From positions 6,417,501 through 6,481,500 of the forward strand of contig CM076153.1 in the NCBI GenBank assembly GCA_038025085.1: a stretch of DNA of 64,000 bases, given 5' to 3'. The notes below the pieces were generated by a model. The model was not told where the DNA came from and made no database searches. It worked only from the letters and a program-made list of their open reading frames with translations. A program made the translations under genes and the position numbers. Source of the DNA: Tetragonia tetragonoides. Lineage: Eukaryota > Streptophyta > Magnoliopsida > Caryophyllales > Aizoaceae. Positions 1 through 12,347 of the stretch are shown piece after piece (within the stretch, counting starts at the first letter, position 1; each line of letters opens with the position of its first letter).

Positions 1-20
1 TCTGGCATTTCACATTTACA

Positions 21-655
21 ATGCCTGAAAATCAAGAAACTTGTACACATATTTCTTTCTTTGATCCTCATGATCCAATGTATCTTCATCCCTCTGAAGA
101 TCCAGGATCTTTAGCAGTTCAAGTCAAACTTCAAGGAGCATCCAATTATTGTTCATGGCGAAGATCTGTTGAAATTGGCCTAGCAACGAAGAGAAAACTC
201 GGATTTGTGACTGGTACAATCACTAGACCCACATATGCTCTTCATGTTGATCAATAGGACACCTGCAACCATATGATCATTGCTTGGCTTATGCACTCAG
301 TCACTGAATCTATTTCAAAATCAATATTCATGCAAAATGCTAGGGAAATCTGGTTGTCCTTGGAGAAAAGATTTTCTCTCAATAATGGCTCCCGAAAATA
401 TCAGTTAATTAAAGCCACATATGAGGAGAAGCAAGCTGGATCATTGATCGATGATCATTATACAAAGATGAGAGGTCTCTGGGAGGAAGTTGAGGCTATG
501 AATGATCTGCCAAAGGTGACTACTGTTGCTGCAGATGTATTAGCTTTTATGCAAGCTTTACAGAAACAAGCTGAGGATCAAAAACTGTTTCAATTTCTTA
601 ATGGTTTGGATAATAAATTTGGACCTCAAAGGAGTCAATTACTTCTTATGGCACC
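21..655 (+). pseudogene. copia gag, N-terminal part (interrupted)
   Basis: The ATG at 21 opens a gag reading frame of the plant copia type: LQGASNYCSWRRSVEIGL near the N-terminus and SQLLLMAP at the interruption. A TAG at 255-257 lies in frame; the same frame resumes directly after it, so it is a nonsense change (a TGG to TAG change would explain it). At 656 the frame runs into the LTR of the inserted gypsy element. It continues at about 7738 with LPSVENACSM, the expected downstream gag sequence, so the two parts were once contiguous. Confidence 0.88.
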
Positions 656-1805
656 TGATAACTCCAATATATTATATATTTTAACCCCTTTATATTTATT
701 TGTTAGTCTATTAGTTATGTTCTTCTACTAGTGGTTAATACTTATTATCTATTTATATTATTTGTAGGTAATATGAAGAAGGGAGCATTTCATGGCTAGT
801 GTTACACTAATTTTACGTGTGGATTGGTTAAAGATGGAGATTAACACTAAATCTACAGCCCACTTAGTTTGCCTATTACTATGATATGTGGTGGGCCCAT
901 GTTTGCAAATCAAATAGAATTGAATCACAAGGGATCCAGTGCTTCGTAATTCTTGCGGGTGAAAAGTAGTAGCCCACTTTTGGGCTTTATATATGTTAAA
1001 GGTAAGTCGACTCATCTATAAAAGGAGGAGTTCGGTTGTGTTACGGGGGGAGAATTCAACACAGAGCATTGGACGGCAGCGAGTAACTTAGAGACAATTG
1101 AAAACGAGCAGCTGTGCACGACTATGGCTTCCATCAGTTTTGTAATGTTTTCTTTCCTAATTATGTCTAGCTAATTTCTCTGTCTAGGATTTTGATGAAA
1201 CCCTATTTTAGTGATGATGTAATATATTTTTATTGGGATATTTGTTGAATTCTATATGATTGTATGACTAAGTTTAATTCAGTCTATGTAATTATTCTTG
1301 TTGAATTAATTAATAGGTTGAGATTGGTACTTAGGTTATGTGATGGTATTCACTGATTGGGATTATTTTATTGAATAGTTCATGCTAGTGTTAGATAAAT
1401 TATGTCAAATCTGAATAGTTTATGCTATATGTCTAGATGAATTATGTCACTAGTTAATCGCAAGCCTAGATTTCTTTATAGAACTGATAATATCCCAAGC
1501 TAAATTATATATTCATTGTTATGAGATTAGTGGTGGATTCAAGGTCCTAGTATTCGTCTACTTGGTTGAACCTACTCAATTTACTGGCTAGTTCTTTTCC
1601 GTTACGCTTTTAGTTAGTTCCTTTAGTATTATTTGCAATAGTTTATAGACAAAATCACAAACTTTGTTACCTTTAGATTAATTTAGGTTGATAATTAGAA
1701 TATAGTAATTACTCGTTCCCTGTGGATACGACACCCTTATACTCAATAGTAACTACATTGACCTTGTGCACTTGCAAGTATTTAGAGGGTTATAAACTAC
1801 ACATA
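656..1805 (+). repeat. 5' LTR of gypsy element
   Basis: It starts TGATAACTCCAATATATTAT and ends TATAAACTACACATA, and is collinear with 6586-7735 at a constant offset of 5930. It contains a possible TATA box near 1016 (CATCTATAAAAGG), probably the element promoter. The first base before it (C) differs from the base before the 3' copy (T), which fixes the 5' boundary. Confidence 0.93.
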
Positions 1806-1824
1806 ATTGACCGATCAAGTTTTT

Positions 1825-1841
1825 TGCGCCGTTGCCGGGGA
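1825..1841 (+). other. Primer binding site, tRNA-Asp type
   Basis: TGCGCCGTTGCCGGGGA resembles the PBS complementary to plant tRNA-Asp but lacks one G of the usual TGGCGCC start. It sits about 20 bp from the LTR end. The missing base might impair priming. Confidence 0.7.
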
Positions 1842-2168
1842 ACGGGTGCTAATTACCTTTTTTTTTTTTTATTGTCCTATATTAATCTGTAGTCTAGAAC
1901 TAGTGTTTCATACCTCTTTCCTATTCTGTTTTCTTATTATTCCTTTTGTTTTCCTTTTTTTTTTAATTTTATTTGTTGTCTTGCGTAATTGCTTGTCCAT
2001 TAGTTCCTTTTTGCTTTTGTACCTAGCCGTTCTTAAGTCTTCAGCTTTGTTTCATTTTGTTTTCTTTGGTTTACGAGAAGTGTCTTTGTTTTCTTTTTCT
2101 TTTTTTTTTCTCTCATTGTTTTCTTAGTATTTCTTTTGTTTTAGTTAGTTTAGTTCACTAGTTACTTT

Positions 2169-3838
2169 ATGCACGGTCGTCATTCTCGTTCACTCGATTT
2201 AGAAGAATACGACCCTGAGATGGAACGTATTCTTAGAGAACTTAGAGCCCTAAAAAGACAAAAAGAAAAAGAGGGCAAGATGGGAGGCGAAGCACCTAAG
2301 AAGCTTAGTGAATATTTTGTTCTTAGCACTTATACCTCACCCATAGAAACTAGATTACCAATAATTGGGGCAACCCATTTTGAGATTAAGCCTAGTATTA
2401 TTCATATGTTACCATCTTTTCATGGGCTTGAAAGTGAGAATCCCTATAGACATATTGATGAGTTTTTAGAGGTATGTTCTACATTTAAGCTACCTAATGT
2501 GACAGATGATGCTATAAATATGCGCATTTTCCCTTTTTGCTAAACACTGGTACAACACTCGTGAGAACATAACTAATTGGGTAGACTTGTCAAAAGAATT
2601 TTTAAAGAAATACTTTCCAATTGGCAAGTTGAACAAGTTAAGGCGAGATATTACTAATTTTTCTCAAACAACTGATGAGCAATTCCATGAGAGTTGGGAG
2701 AGATTTAGAGACCTTTTGCGGACTTGTCCTCATCATGAGGTACCTAAATGGCAACAAGTTCAAAGTTTTTACACAAGATTAGATGAGAGAAATCAACAGA
2801 TGGTTGATTCTTCTTGTGGTGGTACTTTTTTACATAAGACTCCTGATGAGGCATGGGAGTTGTTTGAGCATTTGAGTGATAATTCCCAACAACATGCTAC
2901 CTCTTCTCGAGTAGGCACATCTAAACCAATAGGAAAAGGAGGAATATATGAAGTGTCTCATGCTAATGATCTTGCTAGTAAAGTTGATGATTTATCTAAG
3001 AAGTTTGATCAAATTATGTCTTTAAATAAAATACCCATCAATTCTTCTAATGTGCAAGTTGCATGTGCTATATGTTCTAATCCTACTCACTCTATTTATC
3101 AATGCCCCAGTGCTTCATTGTATCCTGAGTTCATGCAGGAACAAGTTAATGCAACCCAAGGATTCTATAGACAAGATAATCCATACTCAAATACACACAA
3201 TCCAGGGTGGAAAAATCATCCAAATTTTTTGTTGAAGCAACAAGGTATGGATGGACAACATGGGCAACTACAACATGTAAGTCAACCTTCTATGCTGAAT
3301 CATTATGGTTCTCAAGCTCAAAGGTATGTCCCTTCCCCAACCTATAACTTCATCAATTGGAAATACCAACTTTGAGGATAATATTATGTCTGCTCTTAGT
3401 ACTATCACTTCTAATATACAAGGAATGAATTCTAAAGTTCAAAATATTGAGAATAAGATGCAGATGGTTGACTCTCATACGCAATCCATATCTAAGTTAG
3501 AAAGCCAAATAGGACAACTAGCTAGTGCACTAAGTAAAAGAGACGAGGGTAAACTTCCGAGTCACTGTGTAGAAAACCCTATAGGCCAACAACAATTTGA
3601 GCAAGCTAAAGCTGTAACTATTTTACGAAGTGGGAAGATTATAGACAATAAAGTGGGAGAGAATTTAAATGAACAATGCAGGAATGAGGTAGAGAAAATT
3701 AAAGGTGATTTGAGTGACAATGAAAAAGAGAAAGAACCTGTCACTTCTCCACCTCCTAATATCTCGACTCCACAACCTATAAGTTCATATGAGCCAAGTC
3801 CCTTTCCCTCAAGCTTTAGAGATACCAGCCTCATTTAA
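2169..3838 (+). pseudogene. Gypsy gag, frame-disrupted
   Basis: Three overlapping frames make up one gag. The first (2169-2543) carries HMLPSFHGLESENPYRHIDE. The second (from about 2538 to 3375) carries KEFLKKYFPIGKLNKLRRDI and ERFRDLLRTCPHHEVPKWQ, the conserved retrotransposon gag core. The third (from about 3330 to 3838) is a coiled-coil-like Gln/Asn-rich stretch followed by TILRSGK, a motif common in this clade. The first frame change at about 2540 looks like a short deletion just before the AKHWYN-like sequence. The protein as it stands cannot be made. Confidence 0.85.
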
Positions 3839-4403
3839 GGATAAAAAGATGGAAGATATTTTAGAGACCTTTAAGCAAGTTAAGATCAACCTTCCTCTCC
3901 TAGAAGCCATTAAGCAAGTCCCCGCTTACGCTAAGTTCCTTAAGGACATGTGTACTTATAAGAGAAGATCCAAAGCTCATGTACCTAAAAAGGTTATGTT
4001 AAATAGACAAGTAAGCTCAATTTTGTTGTGTGATACTCCTCCGAAGTTCAAAAATCCAGGAACTCCTACTATTTGTTGTCATATTGGAGACCATAAGATT
4101 GATAAAGCATTATTGCATTTGGGTTCGAGTGTCAATTTGATTCCTTATTCTGTCTATGAGAAGTTAGGTTTAGGTAAGTTGCAACCAGCGAACATGACTC
4201 TTCAATTAGCTGATAGGTCCATTAAGATACCTAGAGGGAGAATTGATGATGTACTAGTGAAGGTTGATAAGGGTTATTTTCCAGTGGATTTTGTAGTCCT
4301 AGACATGGATCTTAGTAACCCCTCTAAGAATAACATTCCAGTAATTTTAGGTCGACCTTTCTTAGCACGGCCGATGCAAACATTAATTGTAGAACTGGAG
4401 TGA
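3789..4403 (+). pseudogene. Gypsy retropepsin-like aspartic protease with altered active site
   Basis: It begins with the PFPQAL linker typical of this clade. The protease core shows KALLHLGSSVNLIPYSVYEKLG and VILGRPFLA. Active plant retropepsins carry D-[LST]-G-[AS] at the first motif; here the position reads H-L-G-S, so the catalytic Asp is replaced by His. The frame then continues at 4400-4810 with MDVSVMNTRVRLNVFKAS, which normally leads towards reverse transcriptase, but it ends in FRDPG and the polymerase part is missing. Confidence 0.85.
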
Positions 4404-4810
4404 TGGATGTTTCAGTTATGAATACGAGGGTTAGACTTAATGTTTTTAAAGCGTCTTCACTACCTACTAGTGAACATGAGACCCAATGTTTTTCTATTGA
4501 TAATGATGATGGTTCCGTTGACAAAAGCATGCCAATTGATATGTTTAGGAACTCTCTAAAAGTAGACCATCGTTCCAAAAAATTTGAAAAACATAAAAGG
4601 AGTGAGAATTTAAATAATCTATCTTGTAACCCAAAATTGTTTTCTTCTAGAAAAGCGATACAATGGTATTTTCCTAAATCGAGGTCTAGGTGGATTAATT
4701 GTTCTAATGAACATACTCTTATTAAATATGAGTTTCTTTTTATGTTTATGGTCTCTCAGATTTTGAAAGAAAATTCAACTAAGTGTATTCATTTCAGAGA
4801 TCCAGGTTGA

Positions 4811-6585
4811 GTAGTGAGTGAAAACGTCATGTCTGGCTGAAGACATTAAATTTAGCGCTTTTTGGGAGGCAACCCAAGTATTCTGATTTCTTTTATTTTT
4901 ATTTTATTTCTGTCTTTAATTATTATTATTTTCTTTTTGTTATTTTTTTAGGAGGCTAATCACTTGGTTTTTGCGAGGAAAATGTTCCCCTTTTGTAGGT
5001 TCAAAGTGAAACTGATCTTGACGATTAAGCGCTACATACTGCCAAGTGATTCATGCTACTACGCCTCCGGTTCCTTCACCAGGTTGCGTTGCTCTTTTCT
5101 TCATCTCCCCATTTGATCTTTCTATATTGAGGACAATGTGTAATTTAGGTGTGGGGGTGAGAAGAGGACATACATTAGTTTTATAAAACGAATTTCAAAA
5201 AAAAAAAAAAAAAGATTTTCTAATTCCATTTTGTGAATCTTTGAGATATTCATAGCATGATTGTGCTTGCATCTTGATGATTTGTGGCTAGATGGATTGT
5301 TTCCCTCGAGTATTGTCGGAACTATAATTGGTAAACTAGAAAGCATATGAGACTTTGAGCCATTAGACTGACACATTTGTATCGGTCTTTATATTTCTTT
5401 CATGTGTGTATTCTCTCGTGAAGTGTATCTCTAGAACTTGCATTTATTCTCTTCAAAGCTACATTGGCAGGTGTATACATAAAAATGATTGAGGCATTCT
5501 TTTGAACTTAACTACACAGCCAAAGGCCTATCATGTGATGTATTTTTCTATTGTTTACCCCTATTGAGCCTTATTGACCTTTATTTTTATGTAAAACCCA
5601 CATTACAAGCTTATGATCTAAACAAATTATCCTTACCCAGCTTAAGGCTAGTGGGACCTTGTGTTTCTCTTTGATTATGGTGTGGTTTGAGAATAAGTGG
5701 GGGGGTGTTTGAACATGAGTTGGCTTTGGTTGCAATGGAACATGTGTTTGCAAATCTTGTAAGAGAAGTTCCTTCATTGAGAATTATTATTTAAAAAAAA
5801 AAGTACAAAAAGAAAACAGAAGAAAAAAAAAAAGAAAATTCAAAGTTAGTTATTAAAAAGAGTTGAAAGACATTTTGACGTCTGATAAGCATTTAGACGT
5901 CTGAGCATGTTTTAGAAGTTTTGTGAGTAAACTGGTTAAGGTGGTTGGAAATTATACTTAGTTGGTGGAGTTTGAAGGATGTTTTATTTGTCCCACTAGC
6001 TATTAAGCTCTTAAACTACATTCCTAAATACTTCCTTTCCTAACCTTAAGCCTCATTGTAACCTAATAAAAGTCCTCATGATTTTGTATGCATGTTGTCC
6101 TACAGTGGTGGAGAATTGAGATTATGTGCAAGCTTATGGTAGAACACTTTCATTTGGACGAATTTGAGCGATATTTATAACCCCTTTTAAACACAAGAGT
6201 ATGAGTGTCCACATACCTAAAATGAGTGTTTACCGATTTGGTTTTTACTATGCTGTAAGGAGGGCAAGTGGTAAGATTTGATGTTCGAGGTACTTGTACA
6301 TGATATGCTATGAGGTTCGATAAGATTCACTGTAATGGTGTTATATTTTCATTTTGATTTTGAATTGTGTTTCACTTCGTTTTCAATAAAGGACTTTGTG
6401 GGTATGTCCTCTGCAAACCCTCATGAGACCATACTCGTCCTCTAGGGGTAACGTATGGGCTTAAAGGGCTTGTTGCACATGCTAAGTGCAATCGTGAGAC
6501 CTACGAAAATGGTTAGGTAATTTTTCAGTTTCTTGTTTTTCTACTATTTTGCTTGAGGACTAGCAAAACTTAGGTATGGGGGTGT
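4811..6585 (+). other. Non-coding 3' internal region of gypsy element and polypurine tract
   Basis: After the short GGGAGGCAACCCAAG segment at 4864, which often follows the polyprotein in related elements, there is about 1.7 kb of AT-rich DNA with no long reading frame. A GGGGGTG-type purine run recurs near 5150 and 5698 and again as the real polypurine tract at 6574-6585, directly before the 3' LTR. Confidence 0.65.
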
Positions 6586-7735
6586 TGATAACTCCAATAT
6601 ATTATATATTTTAACCCCTTTATATTTATTTGTTAGTCTATTAGTTATGTTCTTCTACTAGTGGTTAATACTTATTATCTATTTATATTATTTGTAGGTA
6701 ATATGAAGAAGGGAGCATCTCGTGGCTAGTGTTACACTAATTTTATGTGTGGATTGGTTAAAGATGGAGATTAGCACTAAATCTACAGCCCACTTAGTTT
6801 GCCTATTACTATGATATGTGGTGGGCCCATTTTTGCAAATCAAATAGAATTGAATCACAAGGGATCCAGTGCTTCGTAATTCTTGCGGGTGAAAAGTAGT
6901 AGCCCACTTTTGGGCTTTATATATGTTAAAGGTAAGTCGACTCATCTATAAAAGGAGGAGTTCGATTGTGTTACGGGGGGAGAATTCAACACAGAGCATT
7001 GGACGGCAGCGAGTAACTTAGAGACAATTGGAAACGAGCAGCTATGCACGACTATGGCTTCCATCAGTTTTGTAATGTTTTCTTTCCTAATTATGTCTAG
7101 CTAATTTCTCTGTCTAGGATTTTGATGAAACCCTAATTTAGTGATGATGTAATATATTTTTATTGGGATATTTGTTGAATTCTATATGATTGTATGACTA
7201 AGTTTAATTCAGTCTATGTAATTATTCTTGTTGAATTAATTAATAGGTTGAGATTGGTACTTAGGTTATGTGATGGTATTCACTGATTGGGATTATTTTA
7301 TTGAATAGTTCATGCTAGTGTTAGATAAATTATGTCAAATCTGAATAGTTTATGCTATATGTCTAGATGAATTATGTCACTAGTTAATCGCAAGCCTAGA
7401 TTACTTTATAGAACTGATAATATCCCAAGCTAAATTATATATTCATTGTTATGAGATTAGTGGTGGATTCAAGGTCCTAGTATTCGTCTACTTGGTTGAA
7501 CCTACTCAATTTACTGGCTAGTTCTTTTCCGTTACGCTTTTAGTTAGTTCCTTTAGTATTATTTGCAATAGTTTATAGACAAAATCACAAACTTTGTTAC
7601 CTTTAGATTAATTTAGGTTGATAATTAGAATATAGTAATTACTCGTTCCCTGTGGATACGACACCCTTATACTCAATAGTAACTACATTGACCTTGTGCA
7701 CTTGCAAGTATTTAGAGGGTTATAAACTACACATA
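6586..7735 (+). repeat. 3' LTR of gypsy element
   Basis: Same 1150 bp as 656-1805 with 10 single-base differences clustered in the first half (six of them between 789 and 1034 of the 5' copy). The copia gag reading frame resumes 2-3 bp after it. Confidence 0.93.
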
Positions 7736-7737
7736 CA

Positions 7738-10700
7738 CTTCCATCTGTGGAAAATGCTTGTTCCATGCTTCAACAAGAAGAATCTCAAAGAGAAATTCTA
7801 GATACTCAGGTTCAACTTACTGAGACTACTGCATTATACAGTAAAGGAGGTTTTACTGAAATCTGTGAGAAGTGTGGAAATAAAGGTCATAACAAAGGGA
7901 GATGCTGGATGATCATAGGTTATCCCAGCTGGCATTCCAAGAGTGCTCAGTTTCCTCAGAGGAAGGGTTATAATCATAATTTTGCTCAAAAGCCTAGAAA
8001 TCCAAACTTCAAAGGCAAGGGCACTGAAAGCAGGACTGCTGCTTTGGCTGAGTCATCAGGTGGTAGTTCTGATTCCAAGTCAGATAGCAGCATCACATTT
8101 ACTCAGGAACAATTTGAGCAATTGTTGAAACATATGCCTCTATCTACAAAATCTCCTGCTCCTGACACTGAGGATGATCTTGGTGATGGCTTTGCAGGTA
8201 CTGTTTTTTGCTCTTGTGCTTCTTCTAGGAAGGATAGCTGGATTCTTGACACAGGTGCCACAGACCATATGACCTCATCTTTGTCCTATTTTCATTCATC
8301 TAAACCTCTTGATCACAGACCTAAAATTACTCTCCCAAATGGCTTACAACAGACATAACTCACATAGGTGACATTGCACTTGCTAATAACCTAAATTTAC
8401 ATGATGCTATGTGTGTTCCAACTTTCAAATTTAACTTGTTATCTGTTCCTAAACTGCTTCAAGACAATAACCTGATTGTGATATTTTATTCCTCATTTTG
8501 CATAATTCAAGACTCTGCCACCCACAAGGTGAGAGGAGTTGGTAGAGAGATTGATGGCCTGTATCTTCTGCTGGACATTCCACTCTCTCAAATTCATCCT
8601 TCTCTGGCTCATAACAGTGTGCATTTTGCTGGTGCTACAACTGTTGTTAAACCTGTCAGTTTCAAATCTGTATTGTCTTCTAGCTCTATTGCTGCTCTCT
8701 TAGGATCATGTAATAAATCTAGTAATCACGTGTCTGTTTTTAGCTTGTGGCATCATAGGCTTGGTCATGCCTCAATAAAGAAAATGCAGTATATTCCTGA
8801 TGTATCTAGACATGTTAAGGATACGGGTTCAAGTGTCTGTATCTCTTGTCCTATGGCAAAAATGACAAAACAACCTTTTTCTTCTAGTTCTTCTGAATCA
8901 GCTCAGTTGTTTGATCTTGTGCATATAGATATATGGGGCCCTTATAGGGTTCCTACTCACAAGAATTTTAGATATTTCCTCACTATTGTTGAAGATCACA
9001 GTAGAGCACATTGGACATTTCTTCTCCAATGTAAATCTCAAGCTTTTACTACTCTTCAAAAGTTTTTCAAATTTGTTCAAAATCATTTTAAAACTAGCAT
9101 TAAGACCTTAAGGTCTGACAATGCTCTTGAGTTTGACAGTGGTCCTTGTCAAGATTTCTTAAAGGCTCATGGTGTTATTCATCAAACAACATGTGTAGAT
9201 AGATCTCAGCAAAATGGCAGAGTGGAAAGGAAACATAGGCATATTTTAGACACAGCTAGGGCTCTCAGATTTCATGCTGGCTTACCTCTCAGTTATTGGG
9301 GTGACTGTGTTCTCACAGCCACACACATAATTAACAGATTACCAACACCAATTCTTCACAATAAAACCCCTTTTGAAATCCTGTTTAAAAATGCTCCCAC
9401 TTATGATCATTTGAGAATTTTTGGCTGCCTTGCTTTTGCATCAAACCCTCAACAAGGTACTGATAAATTCACTCACAGAGGGGTTCCATGTGTGTTTCTT
9501 GGATACCCTAGTACACAAAAAGGTTTCAAACTACAAAATCTCACAACCAAGAAAGTATTTGTATCCAGGGATGTTACATTCTTTAAACATATAATCCCTT
9601 TTCATAATGACAGCTACAAACAAATGCTTCAACCTATCCCACCTGATATGCCTGTATCTTCTCCATTCTGCTATGATGATGATCTGAATCTGGTGTTCAC
9701 CATGCAACACAGACAACTCTTCCTACTTCTTCTACTCCTACTGATACTCATGTTCCTGTCAGATAGTCTAGTAGAGTCTCTAAAAAGCCTGCCTGGCTAG
9801 CTGATTTTGTCAGTGCTTTTGTCTTTGCCAGTCCTCTCTTGAGTGAAGAGTCCTGTATGCATACCCCTATAGCAAATTGTGCTTTTACAGATCATGTTGT
9901 CAATACATCCATTAAACCCACCTTTGAACATTTCATTGGCAATGTCACCACCACCTCTGACCCTACAACCTTCAAACAAGCTATCAAGGAATCAAAGTGG
10001 TGTAATGCCATGAATCTTGAGTTGAGTGCACTTGAGGAAAATAGTACTTGGACCATCACTGAGTTACCTCCAGGAAAGAAAGCTATTGGCAGTAGATGGC
10101 TCTATAAGACAAAATACAAATCTGATGGCACTATTGAGAGGTGCAAAGCTAGATTGGTTATTCAAGGCAACAACCAAAGAAAAGGCATAGATTTTGATGA
10201 GACTTTTGCTCCTGTGGCAAAAATGACTACAGTTAGGGCACTGTTGGCTGTTGCAACTATGAGAGGCTGGCATACATGCCAAATGGATGTTACAAATGCT
10301 TTTCTCCATGGAGATTTGCTTGAAGAAGTTTATATGAAAATGCCACAGGGTTATTTTGGTGAGGGGGAGAGAATCAAGCCTAGCCAAGGAGAGGTTCCTG
10401 CTGGGTCTATCTCAAACTCTAAAGTCTGCAAGCTTCAAAAATCTCTATATGGCTTGAAGCAGGCTCCAAGGCAATGGTTTGCAAAGCTTTCCTCAGCTCT
10501 GTTGTCTTTTGGTTTTCAGCAGTCAAAAGCAGACTACTCTCTATTTACAAGACAAACTGGCAGTTCTTTTACAGCCATTTTAGTATATGTTGATAACATG
10601 CTTGTCACTGGCAATGACATTCAAGATATACAAGCAGTGAAGAAGCTCTTATCTACTCAATTTCACATGAAGGATTTAGGTGAATTGAGGTATTTTTTGG

Positions 10701-11546
10701 GTCTGGAAATTGCTTGTTCAGATCAAGGAATTTTTGTTTCACAAAAGAAATATATCATGGATTTACTTGAGGAAAATGGTCTCAGCAATGCAAAGCCCTA
10801 TAAACTCCCATTGGATCAGCACATCAAGCTCACTGCTGATCTTGGCACCTTACTCTCTGATCCAGAACCATACAGGAGGATCATAGGCAAGCTTATCTAT
10901 CTTACAATCACAAGGCTTGATATAAGCTTTTCTGTTCAACTTCTCAGCCAATTTTATGCAAGCACCAACCACTGCACACATGGAAGCTGCTGTTCATGTG
11001 TTGAGATATCTCAAGCATAATCCTAGTCAGGGAATTCTCATGGCCCATAGCTCTGCTGCACACCTCACTGCCTTCTGTGACTCTGATTGGACCTCTTGTC
11101 CCATGCCCAGAAAATCAACTGCATGCTATTGCATACTTCTTGGCAAATCCCCTGTCTCCTGGAAGTCCAAGAAACAACAAGTAGTGGCCAGATCTTCTGC
11201 TGAGGCAGAATATAGATCCATGGCCTTAACTGTTTGTGAGGTCACCTGGCTCACTAGTCTACTGAAGGATTTAGGCCTTCAAAAGCTTGCTCCTGCAGAT
11301 CTCAAGTGTGACAATCAAGCTGCATTGAACATAGCTGTTAACCCTGTATATCATGAAAGGACTAAGCATATTGAGGTGGATTGCCACTTCATTAGGGACA
11401 AAATCAAGGATGGGGTTGTGAAGCCATCTTATGTTCACACCTCACAGCAACTTGCTGATGTCCTCACTAAAATCCTCTCTGTTGATCAACATCATAAGCT
11501 CCTGTCCAAGTTAGGAGTTTCTGCTTCATCATCACTCCCAACTTGA
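7738..11546 (+). pseudogene. copia pol (zinc knuckle, protease, integrase, RT, RNase H), frameshifted
   Basis: Visible in order: CCHC knuckle CEKCGNKGHNKGRC (about 7867); protease DSWILDTGATDHM (about 8235); GAG-pre-integrase LWHHRLGHASIKKM; integrase core with D in VHIDIWGPY, D in LRSDNALEF and E in QQNGRVERKH (8920-9240); RVT_2 reverse transcriptase from NSTWTITELPPG through KARLVIQGN and QMDVTNAFLHGDL to ILVYVDNM (10040-10610); RNase H with CDSDW and SSAEAEYRSM (11075-11225). Frames change near 8355, near 9800 and near 10990. The RT catalytic box reads YVDN instead of YVDD, a loss of a metal-binding Asp. The element is dead. Confidence 0.92.
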
Positions 11547-11553
11547 GGGGAAG

Positions 11554-11820
11554 TGTTGAAGAAATAACATAAATTATGTAGTTAGTTATGCTGAGTCATC
11601 AGTTTGTTAGAATATCTTCTGTGTAATAATCAGCCTTGCTGATGTGGCAAATTAGTTTGTTACAGGACCTAGGAGTTTGTTAGAGGTCCTGAGTCAGTTT
11701 GTTAGCTTGTTAGCTTCTCTGTATATATAGCATTACACATGATATCTGTAAACTCAGATTAACAGAATCATTAAATCAATTCTCTCTCTAAAAGCATTGA
11801 GCTATGCAGCTCAACTGTCA
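11554..11820 (+). repeat. 3' LTR of copia element
   Basis: Starts TGTTGAAGAAATAAC directly after the purine tract TTGAGGGGAAG (11543-11553). A TATA-like box (CTGTATATATAG) lies near 11720. The end is placed at the last CA (11820); with no second LTR in the window it cannot be confirmed. Confidence 0.7.
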
Positions 11821-11863
11821 TAATAAATATGTATGTCATAATAAATAAGTAAACGGTTTATGA

Positions 11864-12007
11864 CCAACAAGGGTGGTGGTCTAGTGGTTCCAAGTTTACT
11901 CTCAAGTGGTTTGGTAAGGCAAGGTTATTGGTTCGATTTTTCATCCTCGATCCCGTACCTTGTGTCTGTTGGCTTCTATTATTAAGAACTATACTAGCCC
12001 CTTATTT
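11864..12007 (+). mobile_element. tRNA-derived SINE, copy 1
   Basis: This 144-bp insertion has a pol III A box (TGGTCTAGTGG, 11879) and B box (GGTTCGATTTT, 11931) about 40 bp apart and is flanked by a perfect 12-bp target duplication AACGGTTTATGA (11852-11863 and 12008-12019). It shares its 5' part and the CCTTGTGTYTGYTRRCTTCT stretch with the copies at 48594 and 60830, but lacks their longer 3' part. This is not a tRNA gene: the acceptor stem cannot close. Confidence 0.85.
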
Positions 12008-12019
12008 AACGGTTTATGA

Positions 12020-12200
12020 TTTGTGTATGCACTACTACTTAATTGTGAGATCTTCGACATGGATCTACCTGAAATATAAAATAAATAAAAATGTTGTGTT
12101 TATTGTATATATGCAGTACTTGTGTTGTGTTTATTGTATATATCCCTTTGCTTAACTGCAGTATAAAGCCATTTTCTCAAATATATAATTTCAGTTTAAT
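12020..12200 (+). repeat. Left arm of dispersed inverted repeat
   Basis: The stretch from 12026 (ACTACTACTTAATTGTGAGA through GATCTACCTGAAAT) recurs in reverse complement at 12710-12815 and again near 28627-28685. The region between holds no gene. It may be a remnant of a foldback element or part of the local segmental duplication. Confidence 0.55.
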
Positions 12201-12211
12201 TCCATACAATA

Positions 12212-12347
12212 TCTTGTGTGGACTTAGTTTACGGTGGACTAAATACAAGTCTTTTTAAAAAAAAATACCTACTCCTATGTTCTTACAAGATTTAGACTAT
12301 ATCCTTAATACATCTTTTGATCCAAGGTGGACTAAGTGCACACAAGA
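12212..12347. mobile_element. Short TIR element, copy 1 (no minisatellite)
   Basis: Terminal inverted repeats: TCTTGTGTGGACTTAGT at the left and, reverse complemented, TCTTGTGTGCACTTAGT at the right. About 136 bp, AT-rich inside. The same termini bound the larger elements at 45024 and 47511, which contain minisatellite arrays. No target duplication was recognised. Confidence 0.7.

Larger units (their letters stand above)
656..7735 (+). mobile_element. Non-autonomous Ty3/gypsy element nested in copia gag
   Basis: Two direct LTRs (656-1805 and 6586-7735) enclose 4.78 kb holding a gag-protease region only. No reverse transcriptase, RNase H or integrase was found, so it would need proteins in trans. 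A primer binding site resembling the 3' end of tRNA-Asp (TGCGCCGTTGCCGGGG, 1825-1840) lies about 20 bp after the LTR, as in Athila/Tat-type plant gypsy elements, and a purine-rich tract (6574-6585) precedes the 3' LTR. I counted 10 substitutions and no indels between the LTRs (99.1% identity), indicating a recent insertion. No clean 5-bp target duplication was visible; both flanks share only CAC. Confidence 0.9.
1..11820 (+). mobile_element. Ty1/copia LTR retrotransposon, degenerate, 5' LTR outside window
   Basis: The order gag, CCHC knuckle, aspartic protease, integrase, reverse transcriptase, RNase H is that of Ty1/copia (protease-integrase-RT-RNH). The window starts about 20 bp before the gag ATG, so the 5' LTR lies off the left edge. 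A purine tract at 11543-11553 precedes a TG-starting sequence at 11554, taken as the 3' LTR. The coding region has one in-frame stop, at least three frameshifts and a 7.1-kb gypsy element inserted in gag, so it cannot encode a functional polyprotein. The 3' end (about 11820) is inferred from the last plausible CA and could be off by tens of bases. Confidence 0.9.

Noticed and set aside
758..1015. 85-codon minus-strand frame found twice (also 6688-6945)
   Set aside because: It is duplicated only because it lies in both LTRs; no domain, and no similarity to a known antisense protein.
11864..12007. tRNA gene, because of A and B box motifs
   Set aside because: No acceptor or anticodon stem can be formed and the segment is flanked by target duplications; it is a SINE. 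Same for 48594.
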